A program made the translations under genes and the position numbers. A DNA stretch of 64,000 bases from JBEKEX01 sp050013615 (GTDB lineage: Bacteria > Chloroflexota > Anaerolineae > Anaerolineales > Anaerolineaceae): contig JBEKEX010000001.1 of assembly GCA_050013615.1 (NCBI GenBank), positions 122,000 through 185,999 on the forward strand, read 5' to 3'. The notes below the pieces were generated by a model. It was not told the DNA's origin and did no database searches. It saw only the letters and a program-made list of their open reading frames with translations. This document shows positions 44,279 to 53,052 of this stretch, in pieces (positions within the stretch are counted from its first letter, which is position 1; every line of letters starts with the position of its first letter).

Positions 44279-44824
44279 TTATTTTTCCAGGCGGTATAGG
44301 ATCAAATTTTTCAGGCGGAACGACGTTGGCGGTTTGAAGCGGGCTTCGAGCGCCAGGGATGCCAAATTTTCTTCCGTCAGCCGCTCTTCCAGGCCCGGGC
44401 CGAACTCCTGGACTTCGTAAGGCCATTCCAATATCATCACACGCTGCGATGCCACCCGATATGCTTCGCGCAGCGCCAGCAGCCGATCATCCGTTTCATG
44501 CAGCAATACCCCCATGAAGGCCAGGTCGAAGGCGCCATCTGCGAAGGGCAGGTGTTCGGCTTCTCCTGTGCGGAAATCACCGCTGGGCACATAGCGCCGG
44601 GCAGCAGCCACCATTTCAGGGCTGGCATCGACGCCGCTGACTTGCAGCCCGCGTTTTGCAAATTCCTCGGCGAACAGTGCCGAACCTGTGCCGATATCGA
44701 GGACGGTGTGTGCGGTTGGCGCATCTTGCAGGCAAAGCGTCACCACGCGGCCCACTTCCATCCGTGCCACTCGTTCCGGGCTGCGCAGGCGGTTGATGTC
44801 CCCGTGAAATCTGCGTTCATGCAT
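44279..44824 (-). CDS. SAM-dependent class I methyltransferase
   Basis: This 181-residue methyltransferase has the SAM motif I VLDIGTGSALFAEEFAKRG (about 41-60), an acidic loop VSGVDASPEMV and motif AFMGVLLHET. The N-terminal MHERRFHGDINRLRSPERVARMEV block marks a subgroup often found in strict anaerobes, sometimes near metal or radical-SAM genes. The acceptor is unknown. AGAGGAGAG precedes the ATG. It stands between the DUF362 gene and the lactate dehydrogenase gene. Confidence 0.87.
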   Translation of the reverse strand: MHERRFHGDINRLRSPERVARMEVGRVVTLCLQDAPTAHTVLDIGTGSALFAEEFAKRGLQVSGVDASPEMVAAARRYVPSGDFRTGEAEHLPFADGAFDLAFMGVLLHETDDRLLALREAYRVASQRVMILEWPYEVQEFGPGLEERLTEENLASLALEARFKPPTSFRLKNLILYRLEK

Positions 44825-44881
44825 GGTTTCTCTCCTCTGGTATGCGGTGTTTGAATGCTTAGATTATGTCCGCAACACCGC

Positions 44882-45838
44882 TCAGAGTCCCAATTGGCGT
44901 TGGGTATCGCGTAGCATGCCGGCGCTCTTGCGCAGCAGTTCTTCTTCCTGCTGGCTGAGCTGCAGGCGCATGAAGCTTTCCACACCTTTCAACCCAATCA
45001 CGCTTGGCAGGCTGAGGTACACATCCTCGATGCCGTAATAGTTCTGGATCAGGGTCGAGACGGAAAGCACGGTTCCCTGGTCGCGGATGACGGCCTCGAC
45101 GATTTGCAGCAGCCCATTAGCCACGGCGTAATACGTGGCGCCTTTGAGCTTGATGATGTTGTAGGCGGCGTCGCGTGTCTGCTGGAAGATATTTTCCAGC
45201 GCATGATCCGGGCATTTCTCTCCCAGCGTGGTGCAATATTCCTGGATGTGCATGCCAGCGATGTTCGCTAATGACCAGACAGGCACCTCACTGTCGCCGT
45301 GCTCACCAATGATGTAGGCGTGCACTGACTGCGCGTCCACGTCGAAGGTCTGGCTGATCAGATAACGGAAGCGGGCGGTGTCCAGAATGGTGCCGGAGCC
45401 GATCACGCGCGGGGCGGGTAGGCCGGAGAGCTTCCAGGTAGCATAGGTAAGCACATCCACCGGGTTGGTGGCTACCAACAGCAAACCGTCGGGGTTGTAT
45501 TTCACCACTTCCGGGACGATTTGTTGAAAAATAGCGTAGTTGCGTCCCAACAGGTCCATGCGGCTTTCGCCAGTTTTTTGCGCTGTCCCAGCGGTGAGCA
45601 CGGTCACAGCCGCGCCGGCGCAATCTTTATATGTTCCGGACCAAATATGGGTGGGGTGGGCCAGCGGCATGGCGTGGTTCAAATCCATAGCCTCGCCTTT
45701 GGCCTTTTCTTTGTTGGCGTCGATCAGCACGATCTCACCTGCCAGACCGCTTTGCAGCAAGGCATAGGCAAATGTGGCGCCCACGTTCCCTGTGCCGACC
45801 ACAGCTACTCGAATGGGATGATGAATGGTATGTGTCAT
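44882..45838 (-). CDS. ldh: L-lactate dehydrogenase
   Basis: This 318-residue enzyme of the LDH/MDH family has the NAD motif VVGTGNVGATFAYAL (about 12), the active loop TAGTAQKTGESRMDLLGRN and the catalytic His in IIGEHGDSE (about 184). Gln rather than Arg at the loop specificity position favours lactate over malate. It reduces pyruvate to L-lactate in fermentation. Start ATG is preceded by AGGTGC. Single gene on the minus strand. Confidence 0.92.
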   Translation of the reverse strand: MTHTIHHPIRVAVVGTGNVGATFAYALLQSGLAGEIVLIDANKEKAKGEAMDLNHAMPLAHPTHIWSGTYKDCAGAAVTVLTAGTAQKTGESRMDLLGRNYAIFQQIVPEVVKYNPDGLLLVATNPVDVLTYATWKLSGLPAPRVIGSGTILDTARFRYLISQTFDVDAQSVHAYIIGEHGDSEVPVWSLANIAGMHIQEYCTTLGEKCPDHALENIFQQTRDAAYNIIKLKGATYYAVANGLLQIVEAVIRDQGTVLSVSTLIQNYYGIEDVYLSLPSVIGLKGVESFMRLQLSQQEEELLRKSAGMLRDTQRQLGL

Positions 45839-45892
45839 AGTGCACCTTTCGATAGATGGTTCGTAATGTACCTGATTATTGTACCCGTACTC

Positions 45893-45934
45893 TAATAAAA
45901 ATTCACCGGGTGGTCCAAGCGACGCCCGGTGAAT
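45893..45934 (-). terminator. Terminator of the FadR-type leftward operon
   Basis: ATTCACCGGG (45901-45910) and CCCGGTGAAT (45925-45934) make a 10-base-pair stem; on the minus strand it is followed by TTTTATTA. It lies 32 bases after the epimerase stop. Confidence 0.88.
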
Positions 45935-45965
45935 TCATTTCTATCATATGCAACGAAAGACAGGC

Positions 45966-46940
45966 TTATGCCTCTACGGGTTTGATCCTGCCATTCTTTA
46001 CTGCTTTGCGGAAGATGTCGATCGTTTCTGCCACGCCTTGTTCCAATGGTGTGTAAGGCAGCGGCCCGATCACTTTTTCCAGCGCCGAGCTGTCCACTTC
46101 TTCCGGGAAGGGCAGCGGGATGTCATCGAAGGTGATCTTGCCTTTGGCCGACGGCTCGGCCTTCTCGATGGCGGCGATGACCTGCGAGGTGCTGACCGAC
46201 GGCCCGCCGATGTTGAATACGTCGGCGCCCTCGAAGGGTGTGCGCGCACAACGGATGAAACATTGCGCCACGTCGTCACCATACTGGAAGCAGTAGCGTT
46301 TGCCGTAGCTGATGCGGTAGGGCTTCCCGGAGACGGCGGCCAACATGGCAACCGTGGGTGTAGAGGTCATGCCCTGGTCGCGCCCGGCGCCGTAGACCAC
46401 GTAAGGGCGCAGACCGATACTGGCGATGTGGTCATCCATCCAATAGACGCGGGCGGTGCCCTCATTGGCCTGTTTGTAGACGCCATAGTGTGAGCGGGGT
46501 TTGAGCGCAGCGTCGTTCGGCAGCGGGCCTTCCGGATATTCCTCACTGATGCCATAAACTGCGGTGCTGCTGGCAAATACCAGCTGGCGGATGCCGGCGC
46601 GTTTGGCAGCCTCGAACATGTTGACCGTGCCGACGACGTTGACCCGTGCCCCCAGCGGCGGATCTGCTTTGCAGAAGGGAAGCTGCAACGCGGCCAGGTG
46701 AATGATGCGGTTGGCGCCGGAATCCTTGATGGCGCCTTCCACCACGCCCAAGTCTGAGATGTCGCCGGTGATGAATTGGATGCGGGCGATCTCCTCAGCG
46801 CTCATGATGAGCTCGAGGCGCTGACGGTTCTTGCCCAGGTCGAGCACGGCCACGGGGGTGCCTTCACGCACCAAGTTGCGTAACGTCCAGGCGCCGATAC
46901 ATCCCAGCGCGCCGGTTATCAGAAAACGGTCATTAGTCAT
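45966..46940 (-). CDS. NAD-dependent epimerase/dehydratase family protein
   Basis: This 324-residue extended SDR has the dinucleotide motif ITGALGCIGAW (about 7-18), HLAALQLP, an active-site Ser/Thr in FASSTAVYG, and the YxxxK pair in YGVYK (about 150-155). Length and layout fit sugar or sugar-acid epimerases and dehydrogenases such as uronate or erythronate dehydrogenase. The exact substrate cannot be read. It is the last gene of the leftward catabolic operon with FadR, SDR, BKACE, SCP2 and M24 genes. Confidence 0.82.
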   Translation of the reverse strand: MTNDRFLITGALGCIGAWTLRNLVREGTPVAVLDLGKNRQRLELIMSAEEIARIQFITGDISDLGVVEGAIKDSGANRIIHLAALQLPFCKADPPLGARVNVVGTVNMFEAAKRAGIRQLVFASSTAVYGISEEYPEGPLPNDAALKPRSHYGVYKQANEGTARVYWMDDHIASIGLRPYVVYGAGRDQGMTSTPTVAMLAAVSGKPYRISYGKRYCFQYGDDVAQCFIRCARTPFEGADVFNIGGPSVSTSQVIAAIEKAEPSAKGKITFDDIPLPFPEEVDSSALEKVIGPLPYTPLEQGVAETIDIFRKAVKNGRIKPVEA

Positions 46941-46975
46941 AGGTAATCCTTTGGTAACGGGTATGGAACTCCGCT

Positions 46976-47722
46976 TTACGAATGTAACTCTTTCGCTTCA
47001 AGTTCAGCCATTTCCTTCAACTGCTGTTCTACAAAATCCAAATGATGGCGCATGGCGTCGCCGGCCAGGGCCGGGTCGTGGGCTTTGAGGGCAGCCAGGA
47101 TGGCGCGATGGTCCTGCAGGGTTTGCCTGCGTACTTCCGGCAATTCACCGGTGCGGCGGCGGCTGGCTACATTGAGCTGATTGATGGATTCCATGAACAG
47201 CGCCAGGATATGGTTTTGCGCAGCATTGATGATGTGCTGGTGTATCTCCAGGTCGGCTTTGAGGAAGGCTTCGGGGTCATCGATGTTCAAAGCGGAACAT
47301 TGCACGCAGTCCTCCAAAACAACGATCTCTTCAGGCGTGATGCGCGGGGCAGCCAGCGATGCCAGGCCCACTTCCAGGATCTTGCGTGCCTGGAACAAAT
47401 CCATGAAGGTGGCATCGTTCACTTTGAAGATGAAATCCAAGTGCTCGACGAACAACTCCGGCTTCAGTGAGGTGACGAACGTTCCTGACCCCTGGCGGTT
47501 CTCGATGACGCGCATGATGGAGAGCGCCCGCAGTGCCTCACGCAGGGATGGCCGGCTGACGCCCATCATGATGGCCAGCTCGCGCTCGGGCGGCAGGCGG
47601 TCACCGGGACGCAATTGCTTCTCGCGGATCAGCGTGAGCAATTTGTCCACGATCTTTTCGGACAGTATGTCCTTTTGGAAGGTGCCGAAATTGACGTCTA
47701 AATCTTTAGATTCCATATTCAC
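46976..47722 (-). CDS. GntR-family regulator of the FadR subclass
   Basis: This 248-residue regulator has the GntR winged helix (about 18-85; GDRLPPERELAIMMGVSRPSLREALRAL) and an all-helical FCD effector domain (about 100-235) with the metal-binding Asp/His pattern (DLEIHQHIINAAQN, then DHRAILAALKAHD and MRHHLDF). FCD proteins usually sense sugar acids or other carboxylates. It sits inside the operon it probably controls. A FadR-type dyad lies in the divergent promoter region at 50970. Confidence 0.92.
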   Translation of the reverse strand: MNMESKDLDVNFGTFQKDILSEKIVDKLLTLIREKQLRPGDRLPPERELAIMMGVSRPSLREALRALSIMRVIENRQGSGTFVTSLKPELFVEHLDFIFKVNDATFMDLFQARKILEVGLASLAAPRITPEEIVVLEDCVQCSALNIDDPEAFLKADLEIHQHIINAAQNHILALFMESINQLNVASRRRTGELPEVRRQTLQDHRAILAALKAHDPALAGDAMRHHLDFVEQQLKEMAELEAKELHS

Positions 47723-47752
47723 TCGATGATGCCTGGACGAAGTTGCACGGGT

Positions 47753-48523
47753 TTATTTGGCCACCCAGCCGCAATCCACCAGCCAGTCGGTGCCGGTGAC
47801 GAACGAAGCGCCTTCACTGGCCAGGAAATAGATCGGCTCAGCGATTTCCGCCGGGTCGGCCCAGCGTTGGAAGGCTTGTTCCTTCTCGCGTTCCTTCTTG
47901 ACTTCTTCGAAAGGCAATCCGGTGCGGCGGGATTCCAGGTCGATGTCGCTGCGCAGCATGGGGGTATCCACCGAGCCGGGGCTGATGGTGTTGACCCGGA
48001 TCTGGTAAGGTGCCAGTTCCCAGGCCAGGGCGCGCGTCATGGCGATGATGGCGCCCTTGGTGGCGCCGTACATCACGTGCTCGGTCTGGCCGACGTGCCC
48101 CGAGACGGAGCCCATGTTGACGATGACGCCGCTCTTTTGCTGCTTCATCATCGGCAGGGCGTATTTGCACATCAAAAAGGTGCCGCCTAGGTTGATGTTA
48201 ACCGTGCGAGAATACTCTTCCCAGGTGATCTGGTCGAAGGGTTTGACCAGCACCACGCCGGCAATGTTGAGCAGGGCATCGATGCGATGATATTTCGTCT
48301 CTACGGCTTTCATGCAGGCAGCAACCTGCTTTTCATCGGACACATCGCAGAGCATGAAAGTGCATTCCCCGCCGGCTTTGTTGACCTCGTCGGCGATTTT
48401 TTGCCCTTCAGGGAGAACGTCCAGAGCAATGACGGCGTAGCCCTCTTTGGCGAACTTGCGCACGGTGGCGGTGCCAATGCCATGCGCAGCACCGGTGACG
48501 ACGGCGACTTTTTTATCGGCCAT
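47753..48523 (-). CDS. Short-chain dehydrogenase/reductase
   Basis: This 256-residue classical SDR carries the cofactor motif TGAAHGIGT (about 10-18), NIAGV, the catalytic Ser in NMGSVSG, and YGATK (Tyr and Lys about 155-159), followed by NTISPGSVDTPM. It probably oxidises a hydroxyl of a sugar acid with NAD. The start at 48523 has AAGGAGG upstream; the six extra codons to 48541 are not needed. Member of the leftward FadR-regulated operon. Confidence 0.9.
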   Translation of the reverse strand: MADKKVAVVTGAAHGIGTATVRKFAKEGYAVIALDVLPEGQKIADEVNKAGGECTFMLCDVSDEKQVAACMKAVETKYHRIDALLNIAGVVLVKPFDQITWEEYSRTVNINLGGTFLMCKYALPMMKQQKSGVIVNMGSVSGHVGQTEHVMYGATKGAIIAMTRALAWELAPYQIRVNTISPGSVDTPMLRSDIDLESRRTGLPFEEVKKEREKEQAFQRWADPAEIAEPIYFLASEGASFVTGTDWLVDCGWVAK

Positions 48524-48557
48524 GGATCCTCCTTTTCTCATAATAGCAGCTTGCTGG

Positions 48558-49337
48558 TTACAGCCCGATCATCTTGCGCGCCTGCTGTGCGGTGGCGATG
48601 GGGCGGCCCAATGAATGGGCGATGTTTGCAGCCTCTTTTACCAATTCGTGGGTAGCGGCAAGCTTGCCGGCATGGTTGAAGGGATAATCCTCCGTGCCCA
48701 CGCGCACGTGGTCACCCATTAGGATGGCCGCAGTGACGATCTCGAGCTGGTGCTCTTCCATGATGCTGACGTTGCACACGCAACCTTCCGGCATCATCTT
48801 GCGCCGGTACTGGTATTCTTCCAGGGTGGGCGGCGACCAGGTGCCGCCCGGCCAGCCGAAGAACAGCGTGGTTACATAGGGCGGCTGAAGCAGCTTCTTG
48901 CCGATCAGGTAGTTTAGGTTCCAGATAGAACCGGAATGCCACACCTCGAACTCCGGGATTACATGGTATTGCTTGCACAGGTTTGCATACTCTGCCAGCT
49001 CTTCTCGTGAGTGGAGCTGGAGACATTCGGTCTGGACAAAGGCTTCGTCGTGGTGGTTGAGGATGATCGAGATCATATCCGCCTTTTCCTCATACACTTC
49101 CATGCGGTCGGGGATGGGCAGGCTGGACATGCCGCACTGGATGACGATGTCGCAGCGGGTGCGCACGGCGTGCAGCACCTGGCGCCATTGTCCCTGGGCG
49201 TGGATGTGCAGGATGGCTGCGCCGGCCTGCTGGCAAAGTGCCGCTTCTTCGGCAATGGCTTCCGGCGTGCGTGGGTAATCTACTTCAGGATGCAGCCAAC
49301 TGATGTTGGGTGTAGCAATAATGATCAATGGGTCCAT
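48558..49337 (-). CDS. Beta-keto acid cleavage enzyme (BKACE, DUF849)
   Basis: This is a 259-residue TIM-barrel enzyme of the BKACE family. These enzymes join a beta-keto acid with acetyl-CoA and release acetoacetate and a new CoA ester. Zinc ligands are the HIH pair in AAILHIHAQG (about 42) and the Glu of VRVGTEDYP (about 222). PEFEVWHSGS carries the usual acidic residue. It is shorter than most BKACE proteins (about 270-310), having a short loop after HIHA. The substrate acid is unknown; it should be an intermediate of this operon. AGAGGTG precedes the start. Confidence 0.85.
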   Translation of the reverse strand: MDPLIIIATPNISWLHPEVDYPRTPEAIAEEAALCQQAGAAILHIHAQGQWRQVLHAVRTRCDIVIQCGMSSLPIPDRMEVYEEKADMISIILNHHDEAFVQTECLQLHSREELAEYANLCKQYHVIPEFEVWHSGSIWNLNYLIGKKLLQPPYVTTLFFGWPGGTWSPPTLEEYQYRRKMMPEGCVCNVSIMEEHQLEIVTAAILMGDHVRVGTEDYPFNHAGKLAATHELVKEAANIAHSLGRPIATAQQARKMIGL

Positions 49338-49394
49338 TTTCACCTCTTGCTTTTTTAACTTCGATTGCATAATGACTTAGCCCACGTTCCCTGT

Positions 49395-49721
49395 TCAGAG
49401 CAATTTTTGCAGCTTCAGCAGGTCGTCCATGGTGCCTCTCGAGCGGAACTTGTGGGTGGAATAGGCAGTGATTGCATTGAGCTTCTTTTCCATGATCGCT
49501 GCCACCACGTCGGTGGTTGTGGTGATGGTCAAGTCGGCCGTCGAAAGGGTACCTTTTTCCAGGGTGGCAGATTCGCCGTTGGCGATGCGCAGCACATAGG
49601 ATTCACCGCTATCGGTGAACTCGAACAGGAAATTGCGGTTGTAGCCTTTGAAACTCTCGCGGATGGCCGGGTCGCTGAAGCGATCTTTGACTTTTTCGAG
49701 GTAGGAAAGAATATTTGCCAT
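49395..49721 (-). CDS. SCP2 sterol-binding domain protein (first copy)
   Basis: This 108-residue single-domain SCP2 protein has a hydrophobic cavity fold; the segment ADLTITTTTDVVAAIMEKKLNAITAY is diagnostic and the protein ends in DDLLKLQKL. SCP2 domains bind acyl chains, acyl-CoA or other apolar ligands. A second copy at 54209 is clearly homologous over the full length. In bacteria their role is obscure; here both lie within a sugar-acid-type catabolic island. Confidence 0.85.
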   Translation of the reverse strand: MANILSYLEKVKDRFSDPAIRESFKGYNRNFLFEFTDSGESYVLRIANGESATLEKGTLSTADLTITTTTDVVAAIMEKKLNAITAYSTHKFRSRGTMDDLLKLQKLL

Positions 49722-49774
49722 GGTCTGCTCCCGTAAAAAAGATTCGGCCGCGAAAGGAAATCACGGCTTGGGAT

Positions 49775-50908
49775 CTATTTTACACTCTTGATGGCGCGCG
49801 GGAGCTGCGTGATGCGTTCCGACCCTGTTGGCGTGACCACAAAAGTTTCCTCGTCACCGATCGGCTCGCCGGTTATGTGGGCTGTGTACACCTCGATGTT
49901 GACCACCATGCCTGGCTGGATTTCGACGTCGTTATCCTCGATGAGCCATACTTCTTCGGTTTGCAGGCCGATGGTGTGGCCGGCGTTCATGAAGAGCGGA
50001 GCCAGGTCTTCTTGGGTGAACCGCTCGTAAGCCATTTGGTAAATTTGCGGGAAGCGGACGCCCGGTTTGAGCGCTGCGCTCATCTGATCGATGATGGCAC
50101 AAACTTTTTCGTGCGGCTGGCGGATCTCGTCGGTCACCTCACCACTATAAAGGATGCGACGATTGTCGGAGATGTAGCCCTGCACGCTGGCGCCCAGGTC
50201 GAGTTGCACCAGTTGGTTAGGCTCCAGTGTTTGCTCGATCTCCACCTCGAGGTTGGCGGTGCCAAAGCCAGCGGTCACGTGGTCGATGGCATCTGCACCA
50301 TGGGCCATCATGCGCGTTTTGGCTTCCTGGATGAGCTGGCGGCGGGTCATGCCCACATGCACGATCTCTGACAGTTCGGCGACGGCTGCCTCGGCGACGG
50401 CCGTGGAGCGTTTGATCAACTCGATCTCAGCCGGAGATTTGATCAAGCGCAACTGGGTCATCAACGGGTCCACGTTGAAGAGGGCAGGGACATGCTCGTC
50501 GAGGGCAGCTTTCAAAGTGTCCAATACAACCATAGGGCAAGTAGATTCCACGCCCAGGGTGGCCTGGCCGCTCAGGTTCTCTTTGAGCACGTTGCTCAAT
50601 TCTTCCATTGCGCTGGAATGGTTGAAAAAGAAACGGCTGTCGTCAGCGGCGAAGTCGATCCCATTCAATGCCCCCATCCAGCCCACCAGGGTTACCTTGC
50701 CCTCGGCACTGATGTAGACATAATAGGGAAATTGGTTCTGCAGGGCAAAAATGATGGGGTTGCCGCTGCCGGGCAGCGTGGGGTAACCGGTGGTGTAATA
50801 GACATTTTCCGGCGAAGTCAGCAGCACTCCGGCCAGGTGGTGTTCCTGCATGAGCTTGAGCAGCAATTCTTTCTTGAAACCGGGCGGGGTAATTTTCAGG
50901 TTTTCCAT
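49775..50908 (-). CDS. M24-family metallopeptidase homologue (Xaa-Pro/creatinase type)
   Basis: This 377-residue protein has an N-terminal creatinase-like domain (about 10-140) and a pita-bread M24 domain (about 150-370). All five metal ligands are kept: Asp in QLDLGAS, Asp in YISDNRR, His in AGHTIGL, Glu in NIEVYT and Glu in GDEETFVV. It could be a proline dipeptidase or a hydrolase acting on a small amide in this pathway. The ATG at 50908 follows GGGAGGAAAG. First gene of the leftward operon, so possibly its defining step. Confidence 0.85.
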   Translation of the reverse strand: MENLKITPPGFKKELLLKLMQEHHLAGVLLTSPENVYYTTGYPTLPGSGNPIIFALQNQFPYYVYISAEGKVTLVGWMGALNGIDFAADDSRFFFNHSSAMEELSNVLKENLSGQATLGVESTCPMVVLDTLKAALDEHVPALFNVDPLMTQLRLIKSPAEIELIKRSTAVAEAAVAELSEIVHVGMTRRQLIQEAKTRMMAHGADAIDHVTAGFGTANLEVEIEQTLEPNQLVQLDLGASVQGYISDNRRILYSGEVTDEIRQPHEKVCAIIDQMSAALKPGVRFPQIYQMAYERFTQEDLAPLFMNAGHTIGLQTEEVWLIEDNDVEIQPGMVVNIEVYTAHITGEPIGDEETFVVTPTGSERITQLPRAIKSVK

Positions 50909-50969
50909 GAGCTTTCCTCCCAAAGTCGAAAAGGGTAGTTGACAGGTGGTGTATAATGATATTGGACAA

Positions 50970-50982
50970 ATGGTAATACCAT
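50970..50982. promoter_or_regulatory. FadR-type operator between the divergent operons
   Basis: ATGGTA-A-TACCAT is a perfect 13-base dyad of the type bound by FadR-subclass GntR proteins (TGGTnnTACCA-like). It lies between the M24 gene and the KDG kinase gene, where it could control both. A further ATGGTAC half-site is at 50990. Confidence 0.68.
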
Positions 50983-51049
50983 TAACCCAATGGTACGCTT
51001 TTTAGCAGACTTTGTCAAGTAGAACGACACGCAAGACCTGGAGAGGCAG

Positions 51050-52084
51050 ATGAAACCTGTCGTCACGTTTGGGGAGATCATGCTGCGGCTGAAGACGCCT
51101 GAGTTCCAGCGTTTCCAACAGGCGCATTCGTTCGAAGTCGTTTTTGGTGGGGGAGAGGCCAACGTGGCCGCTTCGCTAGCGCAATTTGGCCTGCCGACCG
51201 AATTTGTCACGCGGCTCCCGCTCAACGACCTGGGCAACGCCTGCCTGGCGTTTGTACGCCAGCAAGGGGTTGGCACGCAGCACATCTTGCGTGGCGGTGA
51301 ACGGTTGGGCATTTATTTTTTGGAAAGCGGTGCCGCCCAGCGCAGCAGCAAAGTGATCTACGACCGGACCAATTCTGCTTTTGCCACGCTGCAGCCCGGC
51401 ATGGTGAAGTGGGAAGAGGTGTTCGAAGGGGCCGGCTGGTTCCATTGGACCGGCATTACGCCGGCGGTCTCTGAGGGTGCTGCCAATGCCTGCCGCGAAG
51501 CCGTCGAAACGGCGCATCGCATGGGACTAACCGTCTCCTGCGACTTGAATTACCGCGCCAAGCTGTGGCAATGGACGCGCGATCCCGGTGACGTGATGGC
51601 CGGGCTGGTCCAAACTTGCGATGTCGTTATCGCCAACGAGGAGGATGCGGAAAAGGTGTTCGGCATCAAGGCGCCGGAGGCGGACGTGCGCGCCAGCAAG
51701 GTCAGCGGCGAACAATATCGCTTTGTCTGTGAAGCTCTGGCAAAGCGTTTCCCCAATTTGAAAACCATTGCCATCACGCTGCGCGGCTCGCTTTCTGCCA
51801 GCCACAATACCTGGTCGGGCGTGTTATGGGAAGCCGGTGCTTTTCATCAGGCGCCGGTGTACGACATCCTGCCTATCGTCGACCGGGTGGGCGGCGGAGA
51901 CGCGTTCGCGGCCGGGTTGATCTATGGCCTGCTGGCGCATCCCGGCGACGCGGCGTATGCGTTGAGCTTTGCCACGGCAGCTTCCTGTATGAAGCACAGC
52001 ATCCCGGGTGACTTCAACCTGGTGAGTGTGGCAGAGGTGGAACAATTGATGGCCGGAGATGCTTCCGGCAGGGTGGCGCGTTGA
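51050..52084 (+). CDS. kdgK: 2-keto-3-deoxygluconate kinase (PfkB family)
   Basis: This 344-residue PfkB kinase resembles KDG kinases: TFGEIMLRLKTP at the N-terminus, GGGEANVAASLAQFG (about 33), SCDLNYRAKLW (about 163) and the anion hole with catalytic Asp in DRVGGGDAFAAGL (about 282). It would phosphorylate 2-keto-3-deoxygluconate for the aldolase encoded next. GGAGAGGCAG precedes the ATG. Divergent from the leftward operon and likely under the same FadR-type regulator. Confidence 0.88.
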   Translation: MKPVVTFGEIMLRLKTPEFQRFQQAHSFEVVFGGGEANVAASLAQFGLPTEFVTRLPLNDLGNACLAFVRQQGVGTQHILRGGERLGIYFLESGAAQRSSKVIYDRTNSAFATLQPGMVKWEEVFEGAGWFHWTGITPAVSEGAANACREAVETAHRMGLTVSCDLNYRAKLWQWTRDPGDVMAGLVQTCDVVIANEEDAEKVFGIKAPEADVRASKVSGEQYRFVCEALAKRFPNLKTIAITLRGSLSASHNTWSGVLWEAGAFHQAPVYDILPIVDRVGGGDAFAAGLIYGLLAHPGDAAYALSFATAASCMKHSIPGDFNLVSVAEVEQLMAGDASGRVAR

Positions 52085-52142
52085 TTTTATCGAGCCGGCC
52101 GGGTGGCGTGGATGAACATCCGGTCGGGACGATGGAGGGCAT

Positions 52143-52814
52143 ATGACGAGGTTTTCACGCCTGGAAGTTTTCAACACCCTATTGGACAAAGGAGTCGTGC
52201 CCTTGTTCTTCAATTCGGACGTGGACAAGAGCAGCGAGGTCATCGCAGCCTGTACTCGCGGCGGGGCACAAGTTATCGAATTCACCAACCGTGGCGAAGG
52301 TGCCTACACGGTTTTTACCCAACTCGTCGAACACTTCGCTAAGGCCGAGCCATCCCTGATGCTGGGAGTGGGTTCGGTGATCGACGCGCCCACCGCGGCG
52401 ATGTTCTTGGCGGCCGGGGCGGCCTTCGTGGTGAGCCCGATTTTGAGCCCGGAAATTGCGCACCTGTGCAACCTGCGCAAAGTAGCTTATCTGCCGGGTT
52501 GTGCCACGCCGACCGAGATCTCGCAAGCAGAAGAGCTGGGTGCGGAGATTGTCAAGATTTTCCCCGGCCAGGTGGTAGGCCCGGAATTCATCAAGGCAAC
52601 CCTGGGCCCATGCCCCTGGCACCGCTTGATGCCCACCGGCGGCGTGGATACTACGGAAGAAAGTGTGAGCACCTGGATTAAGGCCGGCGCCTGTGCGGTG
52701 GGCTTGGGTTCAAACCTGATTTCGGCACAGGTGATCAAGGAGAAACAGTACGACACGTTGAGCGAGAAGGTGAGCCAGTCGCTGGCGTGGGTCAAAAAAG
52801 CCAGGGCAAAATAA
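52143..52814 (+). CDS. eda: KDPG / KHG aldolase
   Basis: This 223-residue class I aldolase has the Schiff-base Lys in AEIVKIFPGQVVGPEF (about 138), the Glu/Arg region in IEFTNRGEG, and the phosphate-binding MPTGGVDT and GLGSNL. It splits 2-keto-3-deoxy-6-phosphogluconate to pyruvate and glyceraldehyde-3-phosphate. It follows the kinase gene by 58 bases. Together they form the lower half of a uronate or deoxy-sugar-acid pathway. Confidence 0.92.
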   Translation: MTRFSRLEVFNTLLDKGVVPLFFNSDVDKSSEVIAACTRGGAQVIEFTNRGEGAYTVFTQLVEHFAKAEPSLMLGVGSVIDAPTAAMFLAAGAAFVVSPILSPEIAHLCNLRKVAYLPGCATPTEISQAEELGAEIVKIFPGQVVGPEFIKATLGPCPWHRLMPTGGVDTTEESVSTWIKAGACAVGLGSNLISAQVIKEKQYDTLSEKVSQSLAWVKKARAK

Positions 52815-52917
52815 TTCCGATGGTTTTTTTGGCTGCCGGGAAGCCGCGATTGAATTGTCTCTGCCGTTTATTGCCCGGTTTATGGAAGACGAAATGAAGT
52901 TCTCGTGAGACAAAGGC

Positions 52918-53002
52918 TTGCAATTCGGACGGATATTTGTTATAGTTCAATTGTTTATCATATGTTCACATAATGTTCAAATGTTCATTTGATATTTTGA
53001 AC
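52918..53002 (+). promoter_or_regulatory. Promoter and ATGTTCA repeat cluster before the oxidoreductase
   Basis: TTGCAA (52918-52923), 17 bases, then TATAGT (52941-52946). Downstream are three direct ATGTTCA copies (52962-52968, 52973-52979, 52981-52987) and an inverted TTGAAC (52997-53002). These could be binding sites for a regulator that represses from within the transcribed leader. Confidence 0.55.
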
Positions 53003-53052
53003 TGGAAAAACCTACGGTAGAGCAGTACAAAATTTTTTCAAAGGAAAAGTAT

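Noticed and set aside
50939..50957. TTGACA and TATAAT before the KDG kinase gene as one promoter
   Set aside because: The hexamers are only 7 bases apart, too close to act together; neither has a partner at 16-18 bases.
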